Assembly: GCA_944385765.1 (NCBI GenBank)
Contig: CALWYL010000015.1
Location: forward strand, 1-38,336
Length of the DNA stretch: 38,336 nucleotides
Source: an uncultured Oscillospiraceae bacterium
Lineage (GTDB): Bacteria; Bacillota; Clostridia; Oscillospirales; Oscillospiraceae
Reading direction: 5' to 3'
The notes under the pieces are model-generated. The model was not told where the DNA came from and did no database searches. It worked only from the letters and a program-made list of their open reading frames with translations. The translations under genes and the position numbers were made by a program. Positions within the stretch are counted from its first letter, which is position 1. Every line of letters starts with the position of its first letter. Positions 1 to 7,341 of this stretch are shown one piece after another.

Positions 1-307
1 CGCGCTCTGCCCCCAGGCGCAGCCTGGGAAACGCACGAGATACGGCCCGCTTTCAGCGCGGGCGCAAACTTTGCCTGCCGCGCACCTGCGTGCGCGCTCT
101 GCCCCCAGGCGCAGCCTGGGAAACGCACGAGATACGGCCCGCTTTCAGCGCGGGCGCAAACTTTGCCTGACCGCGCACCTGCGTGCGCGCTCTGCCTCCA
201 GGCGCAGCCTGGGGAAGCTGTAGTTTTTCGTGTGCTCATCAGCGCGGGCCGGAACCCGGGCCTATGCGCCCGCCGCTGTGCGCGAATTGCCTCCAGGCGC
301 AGCCTGG
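1..307. repeat. Tandem ~93-bp hairpin-rich repeats, array open at the left edge
   Basis: Two nearly identical units start at 1 and 93; a third starts at 186 and then diverges, and a fourth is only partly recognisable near 281-307. Each carries the perfect inverted repeat CCAGGC-GCA-GCCTGG, at 13-27, 105-119, 198-212 and 293-307 (steps of 92, 93 and 95 bp). A second stem, CGCGCAC-CTGC-GTGCGCG, spans the unit junctions at 79-96 and 172-189. Shorter stems (CCCGC/GCGGG) lie between. There are no unique spacers, so this is not CRISPR. The last palindrome abuts the stop codon of the kinase gene on the minus strand, but no T-run follows it. Short ORFs here have no family resemblance. Function unknown. 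Confidence 0.85.
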
Positions 308-1291
308 CTATTCTAGGAGAAGGGTCTCGTCGGAGAAGCGGATGAGGGCGCGCGTGCCGCGGCCGGGCTCAGACTCCAGGCGCAGGGCGTGGCCCAGTTT
401 GCGGCAGGCGCGGCTGCAGAGGTAGAGGCCCAGGCCGGTGGACTTGTGGTCCTCACGCCCGTTGTAGCCGGTGAAGCCGCGCTCGAAGACGCGCGGCAGG
501 TCCTCGGGCGCAATGCCTATGCCGGTGTCCTCTATCACCAGCTCGCGCTCGCGGGCGTAGACGGCGACGTGGCCGCCGCGGGTGTATTTGAGGGCGTTGG
601 AGAGCAGCTGCTCTATGACAAAGGCCAGCCACTTCTCGTCTGTGAGCACGGTCATGTGCGTCTCACGGAAGTCGAGAGGCAGCTTTTTGAGTATGAAGAG
701 CGGGGCGTATTTGCGCAGGCAGCCGCGGAGCACGCCGTCGAGGGGGCACTTGCGCAGTACGAGGTCGGAGCTCTCGCTCTCCAGGCGCACGTAGCCCAGG
801 GCCATCTCCACATAGCCCTCGATGCGCAGCAGCTCGGCGGAGAGGGCCCCGGCGTCAGCCGCGCCGTCCTGCTGCAGCAGCAGGCGCATGGCGGCGATGG
901 GCGTCTTAATCTGGTGCGCCCAGAGGGTGTAGTAGTCCTCCGCCTCGCGACGCTCGCGGGCCGACTCGGCCTCGATGCGCGAGCGCTCGCGCCAGAGGAT
1001 GGCCAGCAGGCGCTGGTACTCCTCCTCCACGCGCCCGCTGGGCGCGGGCAGCTCCTTGAGGGAGACGGAGACGGTGCGCCGCATCTGTTCGAGCACCCTC
1101 AGCCGGGCGCGCCAGCGGATAAGGCCGACGACGAACATCACCGCCCCGGCGGCCAGGCAGAGCAGCGAGGCGTAGGCCACCGCCTCCACGGGGAGGTCAT
1201 ACAGGGAGAACACGGCGGCAAATATGGCACAGAACGCGGCGAAGAGCAGCACGACTTTCCAGTGCCGGCGCAGATAGGCGAGTGCGCTCAT
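308..1291 (-). CDS. Sensor histidine kinase, BceS/intramembrane-sensing type
   Basis: This 327-residue membrane kinase should autophosphorylate on histidine and pass the phosphate to the response regulator encoded two genes upstream. Two membrane segments (about 13-30 and 40-58) are joined by a very short outside loop, the layout of intramembrane-sensing kinases. The H-box AHQIKTPI puts the phospho-acceptor at His126. The N-box (SNALKYT), G1 (EDTGIGI) and G2 (STGLGLYL) of the ATPase domain are all present, so it looks active. The start overlaps the crcB stop as ATGA, implying translational coupling. Kinases of this type usually sit beside a BceAB-like ABC transporter; none is seen here, and the signal is unknown. 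Confidence 0.9.
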   Translation of the reverse strand: MSALAYLRRHWKVVLLFAAFCAIFAAVFSLYDLPVEAVAYASLLCLAAGAVMFVVGLIRWRARLRVLEQMRRTVSVSLKELPAPSGRVEEEYQRLLAILWRERSRIEAESARERREAEDYYTLWAHQIKTPIAAMRLLLQQDGAADAGALSAELLRIEGYVEMALGYVRLESESSDLVLRKCPLDGVLRGCLRKYAPLFILKKLPLDFRETHMTVLTDEKWLAFVIEQLLSNALKYTRGGHVAVYARERELVIEDTGIGIAPEDLPRVFERGFTGYNGREDHKSTGLGLYLCSRACRKLGHALRLESEPGRGTRALIRFSDETLLLE

Positions 1292-1659
1292 GCCTTCACC
1301 AACAGGTGCGCCAGCAGCACGGCCAGGACACAGAGAGCGGCGCTGAGCAGGGCGTACAGCGCGGCCGCGCCGCAGGAGCCCGCGCGGAGCAGCTCAAAGG
1401 TCTCCAGCGAGAAGGTGGAGAAGGTCGTGAAGCCGCCGCACAGCCCCACGCGCGCGAAGAGCAGGAGACGCGCGTCCAGCTCGGGCCGCCGGGCCGCCAG
1501 GGCGGCTATCAGCCCTATGGCGAAAGAGCCCAGGACGTTTATGAGCAGTGTTGCGAGGGGAAAGCCCTGCGCCGCGCCGCCCAGGGGCAGCTTGCCCGCC
1601 AGGTGCCGCAGCACGGAGCCGATAAAGCCGCCGAGGCCGACGGCGATGCAGTCCAGCAT
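1288..1659 (-). CDS. crcB: Fluoride exporter CrcB/Fluc
   Basis: A 123-residue, four-helix membrane protein of the Fluc/CrcB family, which forms dual-topology dimeric fluoride channels that protect cytoplasmic enzymes. Family marks are GGFIGSVLRH at the N-terminus, the pore asparagine in TLLINVLGS (Asn41) and the phenylalanine box GGFTTFSTFS (Phe77, Phe80). The start follows GGAGG with 9 nt spacing. It lies between the response regulator gene (28 bp upstream) and the kinase gene (4-nt overlap), so all three are probably one transcript. Only one crcB copy is visible; some Gram-positive bacteria carry two adjacent genes. I do not see a fluoride riboswitch in the short upstream gap. Confidence 0.92.
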   Translation of the reverse strand: MLDCIAVGLGGFIGSVLRHLAGKLPLGGAAQGFPLATLLINVLGSFAIGLIAALAARRPELDARLLLFARVGLCGGFTTFSTFSLETFELLRAGSCGAAALYALLSAALCVLAVLLAHLLVKA

Positions 1660-1687
1660 TAGATATAACCTCCATGGGGCCGGGCGC

Positions 1688-2359
1688 TCAGTCAGCGACG
1701 TAGTAGCCGAGGCCCTTTTTGGTCTTGATGAAGTCGTCGAGGCCCAGGCCCTCCAGCTTGCGCCGGAGGCGGCCCACGTTGACGGTCAGGGTGTTCTCGT
1801 CCACGAAGCTGTCGGTCTGCCAGAGGCTGAGCATCAGCTCGTCGCGGCTGACCACGCCGCGGCTCTCCATCAGCGTCCTGAGTATGCGCAGCTCGTTTTT
1901 GGTCAGCTCCGTGCACGCCCCGCCGGCGGAGAGCTCGCCGGAGGAGAGGTCCAGCACGGCCCCTCCGCGCTCTATCACGTTCCGCGCGCCGGATAGGCCG
2001 TAGGCGCGGCGCAGCAGGGCCTGGACCTTGGCGGTGAGCACGTTGAGGTCGAAGGGCTTGGCTATGAAGTCGTCGCCGCCCATGTTCATGGCCATGACGA
2101 TGTTCATGCTGTCCGAGGCGGCGGAGATGAACATCACCGGCACGGCGGAGTGGCGCCTTATCTCCGCGCACCAGTGGTAGCCGTTGAAGAAGGGCAGGGA
2201 GACGTCGAGCAGCACGAGCTGGGGGTCGAAGCGCTGGAACTCACCGAGGATGTCGGAGAAGTCCTCGGCGCACCGCACCTCCCAGCCCCAGCTCTCCAGG
2301 TGGCGGCGGACGGCGGACGCAATCACCGCGTCGTCCTCAACTACTAAAATGCGGTACAT
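1688..2359 (-). CDS. OmpR-family response regulator (BceR/GraR-like)
   Basis: A 223-residue two-domain regulator: a receiver domain (about 1-120) with acidic residues Glu8-Asp9-Asp10, phospho-acceptor Asp52 (LVLLDVSLP) and the KPF lysine, then an OmpR-type winged helix whose recognition region is TLTVNVGRLRRKL. It probably partners the kinase at 308-1291. The ATG at 2359 was chosen because the domain begins there and GGAGGG lies 5 nt upstream; an upstream extension would add unrelated residues. That ribosome binding site sits in a small hairpin (CCCTC-CTG-GAGGG, 2364-2376). The 71-bp gap from glyA holds a terminator-like stem and no clear promoter. Confidence 0.93.
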   Translation of the reverse strand: MYRILVVEDDAVIASAVRRHLESWGWEVRCAEDFSDILGEFQRFDPQLVLLDVSLPFFNGYHWCAEIRRHSAVPVMFISAASDSMNIVMAMNMGGDDFIAKPFDLNVLTAKVQALLRRAYGLSGARNVIERGGAVLDLSSGELSAGGACTELTKNELRILRTLMESRGVVSRDELMLSLWQTDSFVDENTLTVNVGRLRRKLEGLGLDDFIKTKKGLGYYVAD

Positions 2360-2396
2360 TTTTCCCTCCAGGAGGGCGCTAGGCCCGGATAAAGAG

Positions 2397-2423
2397 CCGG
2401 GGGAGGGCCTGGCCCTCCCCCGG
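2397..2423 (-). terminator. Hairpin terminator downstream of glyA
   Basis: A 13-bp stem (CCGGGGGAGGGCC / GGCCCTCCCCCGG, one-base loop as drawn) begins 8 bp after the glyA stop. Only a weak T tract (CTCTTTATCC) follows, so it may be leaky and let some glyA transcript into the regulator-crcB-kinase operon. Confidence 0.6.
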
Positions 2424-2430
2424 TGGTCGT

Positions 2431-3675
2431 TCATATTATGTCCCTGTAGAGGGGGAAGCGCTCGCAAAGCGAGAGCACCTTCTCGCGCACGGAGGGCACG
2501 GCCTCCTCGCCCTCGCGCATGAGACGGAGGATGAGCTCGCCTATGCGGACGAACTCGGCCTCTTTCATTCCACGGGAGGTGGAGGCGGGGGAGCCGAAAC
2601 GCACCCCGCTGCCGAGGTGGGGCGGCTGCTGGTCAAAGGGTATGGCGTTCTTGTTGGCGGTGATGTTGGCCCGGTCGAGCCGCTCCTGCATATCGCGCCC
2701 GGTGACGCCCATGCTCATGACGTCGGCCAGCATCAGGTGGTTGTCCGTGCCGCCGGAGACCAGGCGCACGCCGCCGGCCGAGAGCGTTTCGGCCAGGGCC
2801 CTGGCGTTTTTCACGGTCTGGAACTGGTAATCGCGGAACTCCTCCGTCATGGCCTCCCTGAAGCAGACGGCCTTGGCCGCTATGACGTGCATCAGCGGGC
2901 CGCCCTGGCTGCCGGGGAAGATGGCGGAGTCAATCTTCTTGGCCAAATCTGCCTTGCAGAGGATGACGGCCCCGCGGGGGCCGCGGAGGGTCTTGTGGGT
3001 GGTGGTGGTGACCACGTCGGCATAGGGCACGGGCGAGGGGTGGGCCCCGGCGGCGACCAGCCCGCCGATGTGCGCCATGTCCACAAACATGTAGGCGCCG
3101 ACCTCGTCGCATATCCCGCGTATGCGCTGCCAGTCGATGATGCGGGAGTAGGCGCTGGCGCCGGAGATTATCATCTTAGGCCGGAGCTCCTTGGCCATGC
3201 GCTCCATCTCGTCGTAGTCTATGAGCTCGGTCTCCCGGTCCACGCCGTAGGGGTGCACGTCGAAGTACTTGCCGGTTATGGAGGCCCTGGACCCGTGGGT
3301 GAGGTGGCCGCCGCAGGCGAGGTCCATGCCCATTATCACGTCGCCCGGCTTGCACAGCGCCAGATAGACGGCGACGTTGGCCTGGCTGCCGGCGTGGGGC
3401 TGCACGTTGGCGTGCTCGGCGCCGAAGAGCTGCTCGGCGCGCTCGCGGGCGATGTTCTCCACTATGTCCACATACTCGCAGCCGCCGTAGAAGCGCTTGC
3501 CGGGATAGCCCTCGGCGTATTTGTTGGTCAGATGGCTGCCCACGGCCTCCATTACAGCGGGGGAGGTGAAATTCTCGCTGGCGATAAGCTCTATGTGGTC
3601 GCGCTGGCGCTGGAGCTCGCTCTCCATGGCGGAGAATATCTCCGCGTCCTCACGCCGCAGGTGCTCATAGTTCAT
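2431..3675 (-). CDS. glyA: Serine hydroxymethyltransferase
   Basis: GlyA interconverts serine and glycine with tetrahydrofolate, supplying one-carbon units. The 414-residue product has the usual length and features: [11 protein letters not shown] near the N-terminus, [14 protein letters not shown] (about 57-70), and the PLP-binding lysine in [15 protein letters not shown] (Lys228). The ATG at 3675 begins a normal SHMT N-terminus ([10 protein letters not shown]). Its ribosome binding site GAGGAG is about 13 nt away, slightly long, but no better in-frame start exists. A sigma-A promoter is readable 49-78 bp upstream and a hairpin follows the gene, so it is largely a single-gene unit. Confidence 0.97.
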   Translation of the reverse strand: MNYEHLRREDAEIFSAMESELQRQRDHIELIASENFTSPAVMEAVGSHLTNKYAEGYPGKRFYGGCEYVDIVENIARERAEQLFGAEHANVQPHAGSQANVAVYLALCKPGDVIMGMDLACGGHLTHGSRASITGKYFDVHPYGVDRETELIDYDEMERMAKELRPKMIISGASAYSRIIDWQRIRGICDEVGAYMFVDMAHIGGLVAAGAHPSPVPYADVVTTTTHKTLRGPRGAVILCKADLAKKIDSAIFPGSQGGPLMHVIAAKAVCFREAMTEEFRDYQFQTVKNARALAETLSAGGVRLVSGGTDNHLMLADVMSMGVTGRDMQERLDRANITANKNAIPFDQQPPHLGSGVRFGSPASTSRGMKEAEFVRIGELILRLMREGEEAVPSVREKVLSLCERFPLYRDII

Positions 3676-3723
3676 GCTGCAGTAACAACTCCTCGACCGA
3701 TATTTGCATAAAACGCGTTTTCC

Positions 3724-3753
3724 ATTATAACACCCCCGCCGCCGCCGTGGCAA
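3724..3753 (-). promoter_or_regulatory. Promoter of glyA
   Basis: On the minus strand, -35 TTGCCA (3748-3753), 18-bp spacer, -10 TATAAT (3724-3729), about 48 bp before the glyA ATG. Confidence 0.75.
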
Positions 3754-3804
3754 GGCACATCTTTCACCAATTTGGGCGGGAAGGGGAGGGCGGCGTGCAC
3801 AGTC

Positions 3805-5514
3805 TCAACGGAAGTCGGGCATTCTCACGGTCCTGGCGACCGCGTCGGGCGCGAGCTTGAGCACCCGGCGGTCATAGGTGATGAGGCCGTTGAGCTCGTC
3901 CTCCACGTCCGTCAGCTGGGTGTAGACCGTGGCGGAGAGGCCCTTGCGCACGGCGGGGCGTATCTGCCCGTCGTAGAGCGTCATCAGGCCCGTCCTCAGC
4001 TCGGAGGGGGACTTGAACTTCTTGTAGCCGAAGGCCTTTTCGTTCATGGCGTGGCCGTCCACGCGGCAGGTGTAGCCGCCGAACTCGCTGAGCACCACGC
4101 AGCGCCCGCGCTTGTCCGGAGTGTGGCGGTACTCGTCGAAATAGACGTGCAGGCTCTTTATCTCGCCTATGCCCTGGTCGTGCCAGCCGCTGGCGTGGTC
4201 TATGGTGCGCGTCTGGTCGATGGAGAGTATGGCCTCCACGTTCTGCTCGGCGTCGAACTGGCCCCAGCCCTCGTTGAAGGGCACCCACATGGCGATGCAG
4301 GGGCAGTTGTAGAGAGCGAGCACCATCTCCCTCAGCTCGGCGGTGAACTCGCGGCGGCCCCGCTCGCTCTTGCGGCCGAAGGCGCCGTATTTGTCGTCGC
4401 GCATGTGCCAGCCGGTGAGCAGGGGGGCGGAGACCACGGCGGGGCTGTATTTACCGCCGCCATTGGGCATGTCCTGCCAGACAAGCATGCCCAGGCGGTC
4501 GCAGTGGTAGTACCAGCGCGCGCTCTCCACCTTCACATGCTTTCTGAGCATGTTGAAGCCCATGGCCTTGGCGGTCTGGATGTCGAATTCCAGCGCCTCG
4601 TCGCTGGGCGCGGTGTAGAGCCCGTCGGGCCACCAGCCCTGGTCGAGGACGCCGTTGTGGAAATAGGGCTTTCCGTTGAGCAGCAGGCGCTTCACGCCGT
4701 CCCTGTCCTCGCCCACGCCGAAAGAGCGCATGGCGAAGTAGCTCTCCACCCGGTCCTCCCCCAGGGTGAGGGAGAAGCGGTAGAGCTCGGGGGCCTCCGG
4801 CGTCCACTCGCGCACGCGGCCGTGCAGCTCCAGCACCGCCGGCTGCCCGGCGGGGAAGCGGTACTCCTCGCCGTCTATCACGGCGCGGCACTCGCCCTCG
4901 CCGTCCACAAAGAGCTCCACAGCCCGCTCGGCGAGCCGGGGCGTGATGAAGAGGCCGCGGATATACTGCTCAGGCACGCTCTCGCACCAGACGGTCTGCC
5001 AGATGCCGGAGAGCGGCGTGTACCAGATGCCGCCCCTCCTGCTCTTCTGCTTGCCGCGGGTGTGCCAGCTCTCGTCCGTGTCGTCGGAGACGCGCACGAG
5101 GATGGTGTTCTCCTCCTCCAGCAGCTCAGTTATGTCGGCGGAGAAGGGGAGATAGCCGCCGGTGTGGGCCACGGCGTCCCGCCCGTTCACCCAGACGCGG
5201 GCGGTCTGGTCCACCGCGCCGAAGTGCAGCAGCACCCGCCCGCGGTTGAAGCCCTCCGGCAGCACCAGCTTCCGCCGGTACCAGAGGTACTCGCCGCCGC
5301 GCAGGGTGCGCCCCACGCCGGAGAGGGCGGACTCGGGGGCGAAGGGGACGACAATCTCCCCCTCAAACTCCGACGGCGCGCGCATGTCGCCGGTGAAAGC
5401 GTACTCCCAGGGGCCGTTGAGGTTGATATAGCTGTCGCGCACCAGCTGCGGGCGCGGATACTCAGGCAGGGGGGCTGAGCGGTCGAGGGCCTCTCCCCAT
5501 TCAGTCGTCAGCAT
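3805..5514 (-). CDS. Glycoside hydrolase family 2 enzyme (beta-galactosidase/beta-glucuronidase-like)
   Basis: A 569-residue cytoplasmic GH2 enzyme with no signal peptide. Order: sugar-binding jelly-roll domain (about 30-180, NGPWEYAF and WVNGRDAVAHTGGYLPF), immunoglobulin-like domain (about 185-265) and TIM barrel (about 275-569). The predicted acid/base is Glu415 in FNEGWGQF and the nucleophile Glu477 in LSEFGG; the substrate-side motif LRKHVKVES is also typical. The exact sugar cannot be read from the sequence. The ATG at 5514 follows AAGGAAG and begins just before the first domain. It stands alone, transcribed away from the rnf operon; a promoter lies about 190 bp upstream. No clear terminator separates its end from the glyA promoter. 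Confidence 0.9.
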   Translation of the reverse strand: MLTTEWGEALDRSAPLPEYPRPQLVRDSYINLNGPWEYAFTGDMRAPSEFEGEIVVPFAPESALSGVGRTLRGGEYLWYRRKLVLPEGFNRGRVLLHFGAVDQTARVWVNGRDAVAHTGGYLPFSADITELLEEENTILVRVSDDTDESWHTRGKQKSRRGGIWYTPLSGIWQTVWCESVPEQYIRGLFITPRLAERAVELFVDGEGECRAVIDGEEYRFPAGQPAVLELHGRVREWTPEAPELYRFSLTLGEDRVESYFAMRSFGVGEDRDGVKRLLLNGKPYFHNGVLDQGWWPDGLYTAPSDEALEFDIQTAKAMGFNMLRKHVKVESARWYYHCDRLGMLVWQDMPNGGGKYSPAVVSAPLLTGWHMRDDKYGAFGRKSERGRREFTAELREMVLALYNCPCIAMWVPFNEGWGQFDAEQNVEAILSIDQTRTIDHASGWHDQGIGEIKSLHVYFDEYRHTPDKRGRCVVLSEFGGYTCRVDGHAMNEKAFGYKKFKSPSELRTGLMTLYDGQIRPAVRKGLSATVYTQLTDVEDELNGLITYDRRVLKLAPDAVARTVRMPDFR

Positions 5515-5701
5515 TGGGCCACTTCCTTTCCTGTGTAGCTGGGCCGGCCGGAGAGGTGCGCTCCGGGGCCCGTATAAAAAATACCATGTACAGCACGGCG
5601 CTTTCAAGAGTGTTTTTGCCTCCGCCGTCCGGCGCCGCGCCTGCCAGAGACTGTATATCGCCTATTCTACACGAAAGACGGGGATTTGTTAAGCGGCATT
5701 G

Positions 5702-5719
5702 TTGTTATAAAATTAACAT
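5702..5719. promoter_or_regulatory. Rex-like operator, site A
   Basis: TTGTTATAAAATTAACAT matches 12 of the 14 fixed positions of the clostridial Rex consensus TTGTTAANNNNTTAACAA. It overlaps the -10 of the proposed glycoside hydrolase promoter and lies just upstream of a TTGACA on the plus strand. Rex is an NADH/NAD+-sensing repressor. Confidence 0.5.
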
Positions 5720-5731
5720 ATTTATTGACAA
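5704..5731 (-). promoter_or_regulatory. Candidate promoter of the glycoside hydrolase gene
   Basis: Minus strand: -35 TTGTCA (5726-5731), 16-bp spacer, -10 TATAAC (5704-5709). This gives a leader of nearly 190 nt. The overlap with Rex-like site A would make it redox-controlled if the operator is real. Confidence 0.45.
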
Positions 5732-5754
5732 ATAAATATCGATAATGTTAAACT
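5725..5754 (+). promoter_or_regulatory. Candidate upstream promoter of the rnf operon
   Basis: Plus strand: perfect -35 TTGACA (5725-5730), 18-bp spacer, weak -10 TAAACT (5749-5754). Rex-like site B covers the -10 and site A lies 5 bp before the -35. Confidence 0.4.
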
Positions 5755-5762
5755 ATTATCAA
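5745..5762. promoter_or_regulatory. Rex-like operator, site B
   Basis: ATGTTAAACTATTATCAA matches 12 of 14 fixed positions of TTGTTAANNNNTTAACAA. Its centre is 43 bp (about four helical turns) from the centre of site A. Confidence 0.45.
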
Positions 5763-5818
5763 TCTTACGCTGGAAAAGATGTAAAATCAGCGGATTAAAA
5801 CGTGAAAGAGCGTAAAAA

Positions 5819-5834
5819 TGCAATTTTTATTGCA
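5819..5834. promoter_or_regulatory. Perfect 6-4-6 inverted repeat upstream of rnfC
   Basis: TGCAAT-TTTT-ATTGCA lies 71 bp before the -35 of the proximal rnf promoter. It has the form of a dimeric regulator site, but I cannot assign a protein. The flanking 5760-5900 is AT-rich and otherwise featureless. Confidence 0.35.
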
Positions 5835-5904
5835 ATTGTCAAGGAAAAGTCATGCTCGTTAAGAAATAATCAGCATAAAATGACGTTTTGGGATTCATTT
5901 TAGC

Positions 5905-5933
5905 TGGACACTTTATACGAAATGTGTTACTAT
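5905..5933 (+). promoter_or_regulatory. Proximal promoter of the rnf operon
   Basis: -35 TGGACA (5905-5910), 17-bp spacer, -10 TACTAT (5928-5933). Transcription would start about 25 nt before the rnfC ATG, the usual distance for a short leader. Confidence 0.65.
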
Positions 5934-5964
5934 TGTTTAGTCAAAATTATGAGAGGTGATGCTC

Positions 5965-7341
5965 ATGCCTTTTAAGTATTACGGCGGCGTTCACCCAAAC
6001 TATGAGAAGACCGCCGCAAAGTCGCCGGTGCGCACGATAGCGCCGCCCAAAGAGGTGGTGCTGCCGATGATACAGCACATAGGCGCGCCCAACCAGCCCA
6101 CGGTCAAGGTGGGCGACACCGTGAAGATGGGACAGCTCATCGGCGCGAGCGACGCGCCGATTTCCGCACCTGTCCACGCTTCCGTATCAGGCAAGGTAGT
6201 GGCCGTGGAGCCCAGGAGGCACATGCTGGGCGACATGGTGGTGTCCGTCGTGATTGAGAACGACTTCCAGGACACGCCCTGCGAGGACATGCAGCCGCTC
6301 ACCCCCGAGCAGCTGAAGGACCCGGACGCCATAATCGCCCGCATCCGCGAGGCGGGCATCACGGGCATGGGCGGGGCCATGTTCCCCACCGCCTTCAAGA
6401 TACAGGGGGCCCGCGGCAAGGTGGACACGCTTATCATCAACGGCGCCGAGTGCGAGCCCTATCTCTGCGGCGACCACCGCACGATGCTCGAGCACCCCGA
6501 AGAGCTGCTCAAGGGCATAGAGCTGGTGCGCATAGCCCACGGGCTCGACAAGTGCTATTACGGCATAGAGCGCAACAAGCAGGACGCCATCGACCTGCTC
6601 AACAGCCTCAATCCGGCCCAATACGGCATAGAGATAGTGCCCGAGGTGGTCAAGTACCCCCAGGGCGCCGAGAAGATGCAGGTGAAGGCCGTGACCAACC
6701 GCGAGGTCAAGCCGGGCGGGCTGCCCTCCGGCGTGGGGGCCAACGTGGTGTCTACATACACGGCCTACAGCATATACCGCGCGTGCTACGAGGGCGTGCC
6801 CGCCATCGAGCGCGTGGTCACGGTGGCCGGCAGCGGCGTGAGGGAGCCCCAGAACCTGCTGGTGCGCTTCGGCACGCCCCTGGAGCACATCTTCAGCGAG
6901 GCCGGCGGCTTCGTGGGCGACGTGCGGCGCATCTGCATGGGCGGGCCCATGATGGGCATCTGCGTGGCGGACATCTCCGCCGGCAGCGTTAAGGGCGCCT
7001 CGGGCCTCCTGGTGTTCACGGACAAGGAGGACAGGGACATTGAAGAGCCCGTCTGCATCCGCTGCGGCAACTGCATAGCCCACTGCCCGATGAAGCTTCA
7101 GCCCATATACATGTACATGTTCGTGCACAAGGGCGACTACAAGAAGATGGAGGAGTACCACGTCATGGACTGCTTCGAGTGCGGCAGCTGCTCCTACGGA
7201 TGTCCCGGGCGGCTCCCGCTCACCCACACCTTCAAGCTGGGCAAGGCCATGCTCAACGCCAAGAGGGCTGAGGAGCGCGCCCGCGCGGAGGCCGCGAAGA
7301 TAAACGCCGCGGCCGCGGCAGGAAAGGAGGTCCACGCCTGA
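5965..7341 (+). CDS. rnfC: Rnf complex subunit RnfC
   Basis: RnfC is the cytoplasmic NADH-site subunit of the Rnf ferredoxin:NAD+ oxidoreductase, which couples electron flow from reduced ferredoxin to NAD+ with Na+ or H+ export. The 458-residue protein has a nucleotide/flavin-binding region (GITGMGGAMFPTAFK, about 131-145; NGAECEPYL) and two CxxCxxCxxxCP [4Fe-4S] motifs at Cys364/367/370/374 and Cys403/406/409/413. Of GTG 5956, ATG 5959 and ATG 5965, the last is best placed after AGAGG (8 nt). It opens a six-gene operon in the classic C-D-G-E-A-B order; its stop overlaps the rnfD start. Confidence 0.96.
   Translation: MPFKYYGGVHPNYEKTAAKSPVRTIAPPKEVVLPMIQHIGAPNQPTVKVGDTVKMGQLIGASDAPISAPVHASVSGKVVAVEPRRHMLGDMVVSVVIENDFQDTPCEDMQPLTPEQLKDPDAIIARIREAGITGMGGAMFPTAFKIQGARGKVDTLIINGAECEPYLCGDHRTMLEHPEELLKGIELVRIAHGLDKCYYGIERNKQDAIDLLNSLNPAQYGIEIVPEVVKYPQGAEKMQVKAVTNREVKPGGLPSGVGANVVSTYTAYSIYRACYEGVPAIERVVTVAGSGVREPQNLLVRFGTPLEHIFSEAGGFVGDVRRICMGGPMMGICVADISAGSVKGASGLLVFTDKEDRDIEEPVCIRCGNCIAHCPMKLQPIYMYMFVHKGDYKKMEEYHVMDCFECGSCSYGCPGRLPLTHTFKLGKAMLNAKRAEERARAEAAKINAAAAAGKEVHA

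Noticed and set aside
1..307. CRISPR array
   Set aside because: The units are contiguous and ~93 bp long with no unique spacers, and no cas genes are present.
1660..1687. Fluoride riboswitch before crcB
   Set aside because: Only 28 bp separate crcB from the regulator gene, and the crcB-motif core is not present there or in the 71-bp gap upstream of the regulator.
4570..4585. Perfect 0A box TGTCGAA
   Set aside because: It lies inside the glycoside hydrolase coding sequence; several chance 7-mers are expected in a window of this size.
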